From positions 1 through 64,000 of the forward strand of contig JBBRYM010000013.1 in assembly GCA_038237625.1 (NCBI GenBank): a DNA stretch of 64,000 nucleotides. Reading direction: 5' to 3'. Shown in pieces: positions 46,938 through 56,017 of the stretch (position 1 is the first letter of the stretch; every line of letters begins with the position of its first letter). Under the pieces are notes generated by a model. It had not been told where the DNA came from. It did not search any database and worked only from the letters and a program-made list of their open reading frames with translations. The stretch comes from JAWVFM01 sp038237625 (GTDB lineage: Bacteria > Actinomycetota > Thermoleophilia > Solirubrobacterales > 70-9). The position numbers and the translations under genes were made by a program.

Positions 46938-49900
46938 ATGGAGGAATCGCCCGGGCGCCGCGAGACCACGCCTGAGCAGCGGCAGGTCGCCGGGCACCCC
47001 AGTGGCCCTCTTCTCGTAGTTGGTCCCGCCGGCAGCGGGCGCAGCCAGGCGCTGGCCGGCCGAGCGGCCGCTCTCGCTCGTCGCGGCACGCCGATCGACC
47101 GGATCCTCGTCCTCACCTCCTCTCGGGCGGGCGCTGCGGGCCTGCGCGCGCTGATCGAGGCCCGGGTCGATCCGGCCCACGAGGAGCTCGCGGTCGACAC
47201 GTACGCCGGAATCGCCGAGTCGCTGCTCCTCGAGCACGCCCTGGAGGCGGGGATCGATCCGTTCGTGGTCCGCGTCTCGGCCGCCGACCGGCTTGCGATC
47301 CTTCTCGACCGCGTCGACGAGCTGCCGCTGCGGCGCCACGAGATTCGCGGCAACCCCGCCGGGCTCCTCGCCAGGCTGCTGGGGCGCATCGACGCGCTAA
47401 AAGGGGAGGGGATCGGTCCCGGCAGGCTTCGACAGTGGGCCGAGGAGCAGGCTCGTGGCGCGAACGACCCACCGGGGCGCGAAGCCGCCGGCCGGGAGCT
47501 CGAGTTCGCCGAGCTCTACGCGGCCCACGACCGCATCCTGCGCGAGCGCGGCGGCATCGACGGCGGCGACCTCGTGATCGAGCTCAGCCGCCTCCTTCGC
47601 GAGAACGCCGATGTTCGCGCCGCCATCGCCGAGCGCTTTCCGTTCGTCCTCGTCGACGAGCTCGAGGACACTGGAGCGGCGCACAGGGGTCTGATCTCCC
47701 TGCTCGCAGTCGACGACAACGTGACCGCCGCCGCCGACCCGGCGCAGGGTATACGGGCATTTCGCGGCGCCGGCACGGTCGCGGTGGAGGACTTCCGCCG
47801 CCACTATCCGGCCTGCGAGACGATCGAGCTCTCCAGGCCGGTGCGATTCGGAGCCGGAATCGCAGCCGCCGCCGACGCGATCCTCGGCAGGGCGGGGGAC
47901 GCCCGGCCTCTGGATCCCGGCGAGGTTCGGCTATGGCGCTGCGAGGGCGAGCGGGCACAGGCTCAGGCCGCGGCTCGCGACGTCGAGAGGCTGATCGCGT
48001 CAGGTGAGGTGCGCCCCGAGCGGATCGGATTGATCGCCGGCGGGGGCTGGCGCGAGGCACGCCTGATCGCGGCCGCGTTCGAGGAGCGTGGCGTCCCCTT
48101 CCGGTTCCTCGGCGACGGCGCGCTCTTTCAGCGGCCGGAGGTTCGCGACGCACTCGCCTGGCTGCGCCTCCTTGCTGATTCGAATGACGCCGCCGCGGTC
48201 GTGAGGGCCGTCACTCGCCCTCCGATCGAGCTGCGTTCGGGTGACCTCGCGCGCTGCACCACGATCGCGCGGCGCCGAAAGCTCGACATGGTCAGTGCCC
48301 TCGAGGCCGCGCTCGAGAGCCCCCAGATTGGCCCCGAGGCTCGTGACCGCATTCACGCCTTCCTGCGGCTGCGCGCCGGGGCCGCTGCGGCTATGGAGCA
48401 GATGCGCCCCGACGCCTTCGTCCGGCGCCTCGTCGAGCGGATTGGCGTGCGGCGTCATCGGCTGTTCGCCGCCACGCCGGAGACGGCCGAACGGCTCCAG
48501 AGCCTGGCGCGGCTCGCCGAGCGGGCTGCCGACTGGTCCCGGCGCGAGCCCAGTGGCTCGGCTCGTGAGTTCATCCGCGAGCTGGCGGCCGTGGCCGACG
48601 CCGGCGACCTCGACGCCGGCGACCCGAACCCGCCTCCGGCCGGCGCGGCGGTGATCGCCGAGGCCGACCAGATGAAGGGCATGGAGCTCGATCACGTCTA
48701 TGTCCTGGGGCTTGGGCGCTCCGGCCTGGAGCCGCAGGCCTGGCGCGAGAGATGGGTTCCGGAAGAGCTCTTGGAGGACGAGCGCCCGCAGCCAGGCCCC
48801 GAGCTCGCGGCCACCCGCCGCGCCCAGCTCGCCTACGTCGCCGCAACCCGGGCGCGGCGCTCGCTCGTGATGTCATGGCCGGAGTCGCCAACGGGGCCCG
48901 CCGGACCCGGGCCTGAGTACGAGGCGGTCGCGGCGGCTCTGGGTGTGAGCGAGGAACTCCACGTCGAGGAGCTCTTCGGCCCCGCCGAGGGCCTTCATTC
49001 CACCTACCGCATGCTGCGCGACGAGGTCCTCGAGGCGTCCTGGCGGGCCGGATCGGCGCTCTCTGAGATGCGCTTGGACACCGCCGAAGACGTGAACGGG
49101 GCAGTCGCGCGATTCCTGGAGCTCCTGAAGCTCGCCGCCCTGATCCAGCGCCCGGGCGAGGAAGCCGTCGGTGAGGCCCTCGCCGGCCTCAACGAGCTGA
49201 TTCGCCGGATCGCGACCGACGAGCAGCGGGCCGTGCTCGACCGTTCGTCGCTCGACGAGTACGTCCTCGGCGAGGAGACGGCAACGGGCGCGCGGCGCGA
49301 GCTGGTGGGGGCGGCCAGCGAGCCCGGTCTCGAGCAATTCATCCCCCGCAGGGGCGAGGGCCTAGCCCTCTCGGCCTCCGACATCGATCTGTACCGCACC
49401 TGTCCGCTCAAGTACAAGTTCGCGCGAGTCTTCTCCATCCCCCAGGAACCAACGATCAACCAGCGCTTCGGCATCCTGATTCACCAGGTGCTTCAGCGCT
49501 TTCACTCCGAGGAGCTCCGGCGCCCCGGCGTGGGCGAGGGTTTGGATCCACCGGGAAGCCTCGACCGCTTGCTGGCTCTCTTCGAGTCAGGCTGGCGGCG
49601 GACAGGCTTTGGCTCATCCGACGATGAGCTTCAGTACCGCGACCGCGCGGTGGCGGCGCTCGCGCGCTATCACGAGCACCACACCACCGCCGCGGCCCGG
49701 CCGGTATGGCTCGAGCGCAGCTTCGCGTTTGCCATCGGCCCGCACCAGCTGCGGGGCCGCGTCGACCGCGTCGACCGCCTGCCCGACGGTGGCTACGAGG
49801 TGATCGATTACAAGACCGGCGGAGCGAAGGCGGCGATCGAGCTGACCGACGACGTGCAGATACCCCTCTACCGCCTCGGCGCTCGGGCGGCCTGGGAAGT

Positions 49901-50105
49901 CGAGCCGGCGGGCGGCGCCTACTGGTACATACTCGACGACGAGCGCGTTTCAGTTCCAGCGGCGCCCGACGACGCCGAGCGCGTCGAGCGCACCGTGCTG
50001 GAGGTCGCCGGCGGCATCGAGGGGCAGGACTTCGAGCCCCGCCCCTCGTACGAGATCTGCTCCTGGTGCGACTACCGGCTGATCTGCCCGGCCTCGGAGG
50101 CCTAG
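46938..50105 (+). CDS. UvrD/AdnA-like helicase with C-terminal PD-(D/E)XK nuclease and Cys cluster
   Basis: A 1055-aa helicase-nuclease. The superfamily 1 motor is degenerate: Walker A reads VVGPAGSGRSQAL with Arg (R35) for the catalytic Lys, and motif II is VDELEDT rather than DEFQDT. Motif V (ADQMKGMELDHVYVLGLG) and motif VI (YVAATRARRSLVM) remain. The nuclease (about 811-1050) has GRVDRVDRLPDGGYEVIDYKTG (in part) and four Cys (about 821, 1041, 1044, 1050), as in AddB/Cas4-type Fe-S nucleases. This resembles AdnA, whose motor is vestigial. No AdnB partner is adjacent. TAGCTT lies 7 nt before the ATG. Confidence 0.85.
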   Translation: MEESPGRRETTPEQRQVAGHPSGPLLVVGPAGSGRSQALAGRAAALARRGTPIDRILVLTSSRAGAAGLRALIEARVDPAHEELAVDTYAGIAESLLLEHALEAGIDPFVVRVSAADRLAILLDRVDELPLRRHEIRGNPAGLLARLLGRIDALKGEGIGPGRLRQWAEEQARGANDPPGREAAGRELEFAELYAAHDRILRERGGIDGGDLVIELSRLLRENADVRAAIAERFPFVLVDELEDTGAAHRGLISLLAVDDNVTAAADPAQGIRAFRGAGTVAVEDFRRHYPACETIELSRPVRFGAGIAAAADAILGRAGDARPLDPGEVRLWRCEGERAQAQAAARDVERLIASGEVRPERIGLIAGGGWREARLIAAAFEERGVPFRFLGDGALFQRPEVRDALAWLRLLADSNDAAAVVRAVTRPPIELRSGDLARCTTIARRRKLDMVSALEAALESPQIGPEARDRIHAFLRLRAGAAAAMEQMRPDAFVRRLVERIGVRRHRLFAATPETAERLQSLARLAERAADWSRREPSGSAREFIRELAAVADAGDLDAGDPNPPPAGAAVIAEADQMKGMELDHVYVLGLGRSGLEPQAWRERWVPEELLEDERPQPGPELAATRRAQLAYVAATRARRSLVMSWPESPTGPAGPGPEYEAVAAALGVSEELHVEELFGPAEGLHSTYRMLRDEVLEASWRAGSALSEMRLDTAEDVNGAVARFLELLKLAALIQRPGEEAVGEALAGLNELIRRIATDEQRAVLDRSSLDEYVLGEETATGARRELVGAASEPGLEQFIPRRGEGLALSASDIDLYRTCPLKYKFARVFSIPQEPTINQRFGILIHQVLQRFHSEELRRPGVGEGLDPPGSLDRLLALFESGWRRTGFGSSDDELQYRDRAVAALARYHEHHTTAAARPVWLERSFAFAIGPHQLRGRVDRVDRLPDGGYEVIDYKTGGAKAAIELTDDVQIPLYRLGARAAWEVEPAGGAYWYILDDERVSVPAAPDDAERVERTVLEVAGGIEGQDFEPRPSYEICSWCDYRLICPASEA

Positions 50106-50989
50106 GAGGGCTCCGGGTCGTCGCCGCGCTGGCGCAGGAACGCCTGGAACTCGCGGGCGATCGCATCGCCCGACGGCACCTCGCCGCCAAGACCAACGTC
50201 CTCCTCGCTCTGGGCTTCCTCGAGCTGGCGGACGAGCTCGGCAATCTCGGCGTTGCCCTCGACCGCTCGGGTGATCTGCTCCTCGAATTGCCCCGCCGCG
50301 TCCTCGAGCTCCGGCGCCTCGATCGCGATCCCCGTGAAGGCCTCGAGGCGGCGCAGGAGCGCGAGGGCGGCCTTCGGGTTCGGGACTGTGGCGACGTAGT
50401 GGGGGATGGCGGCCCAGAGGCTTGCCGAGACGATGCCGCTTTGCCGGCAGGCGTCGTGGATCACGCCGACGATGCCGGTTGGCCCCTCGTAGCTCGATCG
50501 GGAGAGGTTCAGCCGCTCGACGAGGTCGGGATCGGAGGCGAGCCCGGTGATCGGCACGGGCCGGGTGTGGGCGACGTCGGCGATGAGCGCCCCGAGCGAG
50601 ATGACCATCTCGACCTCCAGTCGGTCGATTGCGGCCATTACCGTCTCGCTGAAGCCACGCCAGCGATTGTTCGGCTCGATGCCGCTCAGCAGAACCAGAT
50701 CGCGTTCGGCCCCGGGGGCCTGGGCGGCGAGGAAGACGTTTGCGGGCCACCCGACCTGGCGGGTCTGCCCCTCGTCGAGGCTGATGCTGGGCCGGTTGAC
50801 CTGGAAGTCGTAGAACTCCTCGGGATCGATGTGGGCGACCGGCCGGGCCTCGAGCGAGGAGGCGATGGCGGTGAGTGCCGAGGTTGCCGATCCGGCGCCG
50901 TCGTTCCAGCCGGCGAAGGCGGCGACGAGGATCGGCGAGCGAAGCTCGGGGAGCTCGCCGTCGAAGATGAGGGAGTCGGATTGGGCCAC
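50102..50989 (-). CDS. PAC2-family protein
   Basis: A 295-aa protein of the PAC2 family (proteasome assembly chaperone-like fold), widespread in actinobacteria with unclear function. Typical stretches are PILVAAFAGWNDGAGSATSA, the DPEEFYDFQVNRP segment and VISLGALIADVAHTRPVPI. The last 50 residues are acidic and probably helical. The start is GTG. Its stop shares the bases CTAG with the convergent helicase stop. Confidence 0.85.
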   Translation of the reverse strand: MAQSDSLIFDGELPELRSPILVAAFAGWNDGAGSATSALTAIASSLEARPVAHIDPEEFYDFQVNRPSISLDEGQTRQVGWPANVFLAAQAPGAERDLVLLSGIEPNNRWRGFSETVMAAIDRLEVEMVISLGALIADVAHTRPVPITGLASDPDLVERLNLSRSSYEGPTGIVGVIHDACRQSGIVSASLWAAIPHYVATVPNPKAALALLRRLEAFTGIAIEAPELEDAAGQFEEQITRAVEGNAEIAELVRQLEEAQSEEDVGLGGEVPSGDAIAREFQAFLRQRGDDPEPS

Positions 50990-51032
50990 TGCGACTGAAT
51001 CTACCGTCCGGGGTTCCGATCAACATCGGGAT

Positions 51033-51956
51033 GTGGAAGCTCAAGCTCTCCCGCGCCCGGGTGCGCCCCCTGCATCGACCCCCGAGGCTGCCGCGCCGCG
51101 CATCGTCGAGCTGCGACCCGGGCAGCGCTTCGCCGGCCGCTTCGCGTGCGTGCGGCGCGACCGGCTGGTGGGGCGCAGCGGCGCGACCTACCTCGCGTTG
51201 GAGCTCCGGGACCGCACAGGCGCGATCCAGGCCAGGGTGTTCCGCGACGCGGACCGCATCGGCATGCGCTTCGAGGCGGGCGACGCCGTGGCGGTCCGCG
51301 GCAAGGTCGAGCGCTTTCGCGGCGAGCTCGTGGCGGAGCTCGCCGAGGTCCGGCGCCTGGCGCCGGGCAGCTACGACCCTGCCGAGTTCCTGCCGGCCGC
51401 CTACCGCTCGGTCGAGGAGCTCGAGGGCTTCCTGGAGCATCTCGCGGGCGAGGTTCACGACGCCGGGCTCACCGCGACCGTTCGCCGTGCCGTTTTCACC
51501 GAGCCGGTGTGGACCGAGTTTCGCCGCGCCCCGGCGACCCGCTCTTCCCACCACGCGTACCTGGGCGGGCTCATCGAGCACACGGTCGCGGTGGCCACGC
51601 TCGTTGCCGAGACATGCCAGCTCCACCCGCGCCTCGACTCCGACCTGCTGATGGCGGCGGCCATCCTCCATGACGTCGGCAAGGTGCGGGAGTTCACCTA
51701 CGGGGCGGTCATCGGTTTCTCCGAAGAGGGTCGCCAGCTCGGGCACCTGGCGATCGGCGCCGAGATCGTCGGCGCGGCCGCTCGCGACCTGCCCGCCGAG
51801 CGGCGCCTGGCGCTTCTCGGTTGCGTGCTTCAGCATCACGGCCCCGAGTCGGGACCCGGGCGCACGGCGGCCCGGGGCGGCTTCGGATCGCCGGAGGCGC
51901 TGGCGCTCTACCGGCTCAACGCGCTGGACGCGTCGGTGAAGGGCGCCCTGGAGTAG
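51033..51956 (+). CDS. OB-fold/HD-domain nuclease, YhaM-like, copy 2
   Basis: A 307-aa protein with an OB-fold (about 25-105, YLALELRDRTGAIQARVFRD) and a HD domain: HHAYLGGLIEHTVAVATLV, the HD pair in AILHDVGK, and LQHHGPESGPG. It parallels the protein at 22211 but is diverged. GTG at 51033 was chosen because it is the only in-frame start between the PAC2 gene and the OB-fold. Its 3' end overlaps the convergent TauE/SafE half-gene by 41 bp. Confidence 0.82.
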   Translation: MEAQALPRPGAPPASTPEAAAPRIVELRPGQRFAGRFACVRRDRLVGRSGATYLALELRDRTGAIQARVFRDADRIGMRFEAGDAVAVRGKVERFRGELVAELAEVRRLAPGSYDPAEFLPAAYRSVEELEGFLEHLAGEVHDAGLTATVRRAVFTEPVWTEFRRAPATRSSHHAYLGGLIEHTVAVATLVAETCQLHPRLDSDLLMAAAILHDVGKVREFTYGAVIGFSEEGRQLGHLAIGAEIVGAAARDLPAERRLALLGCVLQHHGPESGPGRTAARGGFGSPEALALYRLNALDASVKGALE

Positions 51957-52323
51957 GCGGCGCTCGCATCGCGCGCCTCGTCATCTGCGCGGCGATGAAC
52001 AGGGCGAGCGCCGCGAACGAGAGCTCCAGGGCTCGGGGTGGGATCGCATTGGCCAGGGCAACACCCCCGAGAACGCCCAGCGGCGAGAGCGCTCCAATCA
52101 GCAGGCCGTCGCGAAGGCGAACGTTGCCGTAGCCGCGCTGGCGCTGGGTTCCGACGATCGCCACGGGCACGATCGCGAGGAGCGACGTCGCCTCGGCCCG
52201 AAGCTGAGGCTCGCTGAGAAAGATCGCGAGGGCCGGGACGAAGAGGATCCCGCCGCCCACGCCGAGCAGGCCGCCGACGGTGCCACCGGCAAAGCCCAGG
52301 ATCGCTGCGAGCAGGTAGTCCAT
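51916..52323 (-). CDS. Half-length TauE/SafE-family membrane protein, second of a pair
   Basis: A 135-aa protein with four membrane spans that covers one repeat of a TauE/SafE (sulfite/organic anion exporter) protein. The family motif GGTVGGLLGVGGGILFVPAL is in span 1. Full-length members are about 250 aa with two such repeats. Its ATG overlaps the stop of the other half-gene (TGATG), so the two are likely made together and pair up. The C-terminal tail is Pro/Arg-rich. Confidence 0.82.
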   Translation of the reverse strand: MDYLLAAILGFAGGTVGGLLGVGGGILFVPALAIFLSEPQLRAEATSLLAIVPVAIVGTQRQRGYGNVRLRDGLLIGALSPLGVLGGVALANAIPPRALELSFAALALFIAAQMTRRAMRAPPTPGRPSPTRPAR

Positions 52324-52688
52324 CAGGGAAGGATGAGCTCGACTGCGATGACAATGAGAAGCAGGGCAAACAGGCCCGATACGGCGCGCTCCGGCAGGCG
52401 CTGCTGAAGCGCCGCTCCCGCGACGACCCCCGCAACCGCCGGCACTCCGACGAAGAGCCCCTTGGCAATGTCGACATTTCCGTAGATGCCCTGAATCCCG
52501 GTCGCGACGACGGCGATGAGCACGATCGCCGCGAGGCTGGTCCCGGTGGCCTCCCGCTCGGAATACCCGAGCCAGAGGATGAGGAGCGGCACGATGACCG
52601 ACCCCCCACCGACGCCGAAGAGCCCGCTGAACGCTCCCGCCGCGGTTGCGATCGCCCCGAGACGAAGGAGTCGGTCGCGCTCCACCAT
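52323..52688 (-). CDS. Half-length TauE/SafE-family membrane protein, first of a pair
   Basis: A 121-aa protein with four spans and the same repeat motif (AFSGLFGVGGGSVIVPLLIL) as the next gene, aligning with it along its whole length (IYGNVDIAKGLFVG versus YGNVRLRDGLLIG). The ATG was chosen because the family starts immediately after it and longer frames shadow the trehalose-phosphatase gene. With its partner it should form a heterodimeric transporter of sulfite, sulfonate or a similar anion. Confidence 0.82.
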   Translation of the reverse strand: MVERDRLLRLGAIATAAGAFSGLFGVGGGSVIVPLLILWLGYSEREATGTSLAAIVLIAVVATGIQGIYGNVDIAKGLFVGVPAVAGVVAGAALQQRLPERAVSGLFALLLIVIAVELILP

Positions 52689-52691
52689 GGC

Positions 52692-52697
52692 GATACT
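52692..52697 (+). promoter_or_regulatory. -10 element GATACT of otsB (leaderless)
   Basis: GATACT ends 6 nt before the otsB GTG at 52704. The divergent TauE/SafE gene starts only 15 bp away, so both promoters must overlap coding sequence. Confidence 0.55.
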
Positions 52698-52703
52698 AGA
52701 GGC

Positions 52704-53531
52704 GTGCATGCGACCGCGGACGAGGTGAGGGGGCTGTCGGACCTGCTCGAGCAGCTGCGTGCGCGGCCATGCGAAACGGCTCTCCTCTGCGATATCGACG
52801 GCACCCTGGCGCCGATCGTCGAGCAACCCGAGGACGCCACCGTTCCGGTGGCGGCGCGTGACGTCCTTGCCGAGCTCAGTCGCCGCTACCTGCTGGTTGC
52901 CTGTGTCTCCGGGCGCCGCGCCGCCGACGCCCGCCGGATGGTCGGCGTGGAGGAGCTGACCTATGCCGGCAACCATGGCTTCGAGCTGCTCGAGCCCGGC
53001 GCGACGGAGCTGGTGGCGGACCCGGCCGTTGGCGGCCGCTCGGGCGCCGCCGCAGCCTTCGTGGGCGCCCTCGAAAGCGCCGACCTCGATCGCGGCGGGC
53101 TGATGCTCGAGGACAAGGGGGCGATCCAAGCTCTTCACTGGCGCCGTGCGTCAGACCCGGAGGCAGCTCGAGCGCTGGCGTTGTCGATCTCTGACGCGGC
53201 ACAGCGCGCCGGCCTCATTCCCAGGTGGGGCCGGAAGGTCCTCGAGCTTCGCCCGGTCTCGGGAATCGACAAGGGCTCGGCCACGGCGAAGCTGCTTCGC
53301 GGCTGCGGCGCGAGGCTCGCCCTGTTCGGCGGCGACGACGCCACGGATCTCGACGCTTTCCAGGCGCTCAGCTGGCTGCTTCGAAGCGGCCGGCTGGAAG
53401 CTGCTGCCCGGATCGGGGTGGGCTCGGAGGAAGCGCCGGCCGGGCTGGCCGAGCGCACCGATGTCATCGTCGACGGGACCGAGGGCTTCCTCGATGTCCT
53501 GCGCTACCTGGCGGAGAACCGGGCCGCGTAG
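52704..53531 (+). CDS. otsB: Trehalose-6-phosphate phosphatase
   Basis: A 275-aa HAD phosphatase. Motif I is LLCDIDGTLAPIV, with Asp nucleophile and acid/base; CVSGR is motif II; GRKVLELRPVSGIDKGSA is the OtsB-type segment holding the motif III lysine region; GGDDATDLDAF is motif IV. YAGNHGFEL is also diagnostic. It dephosphorylates trehalose 6-phosphate. No otsA is nearby. The GTG start fits the -10 spacing, and a membrane-protein gene begins at the base after its stop. Confidence 0.9.
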   Translation: MHATADEVRGLSDLLEQLRARPCETALLCDIDGTLAPIVEQPEDATVPVAARDVLAELSRRYLLVACVSGRRAADARRMVGVEELTYAGNHGFELLEPGATELVADPAVGGRSGAAAAFVGALESADLDRGGLMLEDKGAIQALHWRRASDPEAARALALSISDAAQRAGLIPRWGRKVLELRPVSGIDKGSATAKLLRGCGARLALFGGDDATDLDAFQALSWLLRSGRLEAAARIGVGSEEAPAGLAERTDVIVDGTEGFLDVLRYLAENRAA

Positions 53532-54074
53532 ATGCCGTACGTCGACCTCCTGCGCGTCACCGTGCTCATGGCCGGGGCGGTGGCGACTGCGCTCGCGGGC
53601 ACTGCGGTCGTCGCCGCGCACAACGACGCCAACCAGACCGCCCTGATCGTCGCCGGCGTCTGGTGGGTCCTCGCCACCATCGCCGGGCTCTACCTCGGCC
53701 GAGCCACCGCCGCAGCGGACGCGGTACGCGGCGCTCTGGCCGGCGCCCGAACGACCACCTCGCTTCCCAACGTCCCTCCGGCCCGAATCGCGCTGGGGCG
53801 CCTGTGGCCCGTTGGCGCCTTCGCCGTGGTCTGCGGGGCCATCGCCTGGCTGTGGCCCCAGGTCCCCGCGATCGGAGCCGGCTACGCGCTGGCGGTGGCG
53901 CTGACCGGACGAAGCCGCGAAGCGGCCGTCACCGCCATCGAGGAGCGTGACGGCGTGCGCTTCTACGTCGAGCCGACTCCGGTGCTCGAGCCGGTGCGCC
54001 TGATCCGCACGCCGGGGCTCGGTCGCGATCGCATGCCCGCCGGCCACCCGCCGCCACCACCGCCCGCAGCCTGA
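53532..54074 (+). CDS. Uncharacterised integral membrane protein
   Basis: A 180-aa protein with about four membrane spans (about 8-30, 36-56, 90-108, 110-126) and a soluble C-terminal part ending in a Pro run (PPPPPPAA). No known family was recognised. It starts at the nucleotide following the otsB stop, so it is almost certainly cotranscribed with it. Confidence 0.72.
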   Translation: MPYVDLLRVTVLMAGAVATALAGTAVVAAHNDANQTALIVAGVWWVLATIAGLYLGRATAAADAVRGALAGARTTTSLPNVPPARIALGRLWPVGAFAVVCGAIAWLWPQVPAIGAGYALAVALTGRSREAAVTAIEERDGVRFYVEPTPVLEPVRLIRTPGLGRDRMPAGHPPPPPPAA

Positions 54075-54148
54075 ACGCTCTCCGAGATCAGGGTGGCCAA
54101 GGAAATGACGCAGGGCGTCCGGGGGAATCTCGGCGCTGTGCTGACTCA

Positions 54149-54165
54149 ACCACCGTATAGGTGGT
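54149..54165. terminator. Short hairpin downstream of polX
   Basis: ACCACC-GTATA-GGTGGT forms a 6-bp stem in the gap between the membrane-protein gene and the convergent end of polX. It has no clear T-run and is a weak candidate for ending either transcript. The rest of this roughly 170-bp gap shows no gene. Confidence 0.4.
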
Positions 54166-54246
54166 CAAAGCAGGACAGCGGGCGAAAATCTCGATGTGGG
54201 GCGGCCGCTCGCCCTCCTTCATCGATTTCCGAGGAACCGCGCCCCT

Positions 54247-55980
54247 CTACCGCCGGTCCGGCTTGCGGAGCTTCTGGAACTGCGAGAACGTCCGCGCGTT
54301 GGCTACTTCGGACTTGGTGAGCCAGGCACGCCGCGCCGTCGCCACCCCGTAGAGAATGTTGCCGAGCGTGTCCACGCCATGTGCGTCGGTGTTGAGGCAG
54401 ATGCGAACGCCGGCGTCGGCGGCAAGGCGCGCATGGTGCTCGGAGAGATCGCGGCGGTTGGGGTTGCCGTTGATCTCGAGCATCGTCCCGGCTGTGGCCG
54501 CCGCGGCGGCAACCTTCTCGACGTCGATGTCGTAGGGCTCGCGGCGACCGATCAGCCGGCCGGTGAGGTGGCCGATGCAATCGACCAGCGGGTTCTCGAC
54601 GGCCGCGATCACCCGTTCCGTCATGCGCTTGCCGGAGATCCGGAAGGAGGTGTGGACGCTCGCCATCACCCAGTCGAGCTCGGAGAGGAGCTCGTCCGAG
54701 TAGTCGAGGCCGCCATCGGTGCCGATGTTCACCTCCGAGCCGGCGAGCAGCCGAAAACCGCGGGGCGCCGACTCATTCCACTTGCGGATCTCCTCGATTC
54801 GCTCCTCGAGTTGCTTGGGCGTCACGTGGTTGCCGAAGCCGTGGGAGGCCGAGTGGTCGGTGATCGCCAGGTAGGCGTAGCCGCGGGCGCGGGCTGCGTC
54901 GGCCATCTGCGCCAGCGAGTTTCGGCCGTCCGAGAGCGTGGTGTGGCAGTGCAGATCCCCGCGGATGTCGGCGACATCGACGAGATCCGGCAGCGTGTGC
55001 TCGGCCGCGGCGGCGATCTCTCCGCGGCCCTCGCGCAGCTCGGGCTCGATGTAGTCGAGGCCAAGGCGCCCGTAGACCTCCTCCTCGGTGGCGTAGAGCG
55101 TGGCGGCGCCCGTCTCGACGTTCGTGACCCCGTGCTCGGAGACCGAGACGCCCATCGCCAGCGCGCGCTCGCGCAGCTCGACGTTGTGTGTGGCCGATCC
55201 GGTGAAGTGCTGCAGGAGGTTTCCGTAAGCATCGGGGGCGACGATGCGGAGGTCGACCTTCAGGCCGGCGTGCGTGACGGCGTGAACCCCCGACGCGGTG
55301 GACCTGCCGGACTGGGCGATCAGGTGGTGCCCGGTGAGCACTTTGGCCAGCGCCAACGGGTCGGCGGCCGTGGCGATCAGGTCGACGTCCTTACAGGTCT
55401 CGGCCCGCCGCCGGGCCGAACCGGCGATCTCCGCCGCCTCGCACGCCGGATGCTCGCGCAGGGTGGCGGTGAGCTCGGCCGCCGCCGGCAGGACATGCGA
55501 CAGCAGCAGCCGTTCGGCGGGGCCGTCGGCGTCGAGTCGCTCGAGGGCGGCGATCACGTTCTCCTCGACCTTGGCGCCGAGGCCCTTGACGTGCCTGATC
55601 CGCTCGGTGCGGGCGGCCTCGCCAAGCTCCTCGAGGGAGGCGACGTCCAGCTCGTCGAAGAGAAGCCGAGCCGTCTTCGCCCCGACGCCGGGGATCCGGG
55701 TGACCTCGACCAGGCTGGCGGGGAACTTGGCCTTCAGCTTGGTCGCAGAGGGAATCTCACCGGTGTCGAGCAGGGCCACGATCTTCTCCTGAAGCGTCTT
55801 GCCGACGCCCGGCAGCTCGATCGCCCGCCCGGCGCGAGCCAGCTCGGAGACGGAGACCGGGCTCTGGCGGATCACGCGCGATGCCTCCTTGTAGGCGAGC
55901 ACGCGGTAACGGACCGCGCCGTCGAGCTCGTAGAGGGTGCCGAGCTCGGCGAGGGCGTCGGCGATCTCGGCATTGCGCAT
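54247..55980 (-). CDS. polX: DNA polymerase X with C-terminal PHP domain
   Basis: A 577-aa bacterial PolX used in gap-filling repair. The 8-kDa-like and helix-hairpin-helix part is at about 1-150 (LPGVGKTLQEKI, IPGVGAKTARLL). The nucleotidyltransferase motif is GSARRRAETCKDVDLIATA, with the third Asp in LKVDLRIV. The PHP domain (about 335-577) has DLHCHTTLSDG, ITDHSASHG, AGSEVNI and NTDAHG, which ligate metals for 3'-5' exonuclease and AP-endonuclease activity. It diverges from the cupin gene across 37 bp. Confidence 0.94.
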   Translation of the reverse strand: MRNAEIADALAELGTLYELDGAVRYRVLAYKEASRVIRQSPVSVSELARAGRAIELPGVGKTLQEKIVALLDTGEIPSATKLKAKFPASLVEVTRIPGVGAKTARLLFDELDVASLEELGEAARTERIRHVKGLGAKVEENVIAALERLDADGPAERLLLSHVLPAAAELTATLREHPACEAAEIAGSARRRAETCKDVDLIATAADPLALAKVLTGHHLIAQSGRSTASGVHAVTHAGLKVDLRIVAPDAYGNLLQHFTGSATHNVELRERALAMGVSVSEHGVTNVETGAATLYATEEEVYGRLGLDYIEPELREGRGEIAAAAEHTLPDLVDVADIRGDLHCHTTLSDGRNSLAQMADAARARGYAYLAITDHSASHGFGNHVTPKQLEERIEEIRKWNESAPRGFRLLAGSEVNIGTDGGLDYSDELLSELDWVMASVHTSFRISGKRMTERVIAAVENPLVDCIGHLTGRLIGRREPYDIDVEKVAAAAATAGTMLEINGNPNRRDLSEHHARLAADAGVRICLNTDAHGVDTLGNILYGVATARRAWLTKSEVANARTFSQFQKLRKPDRR

Positions 55981-56017
55981 AGGTTCAAATTAACTGCAGA
56001 AGCGATACTGCCCGCCC

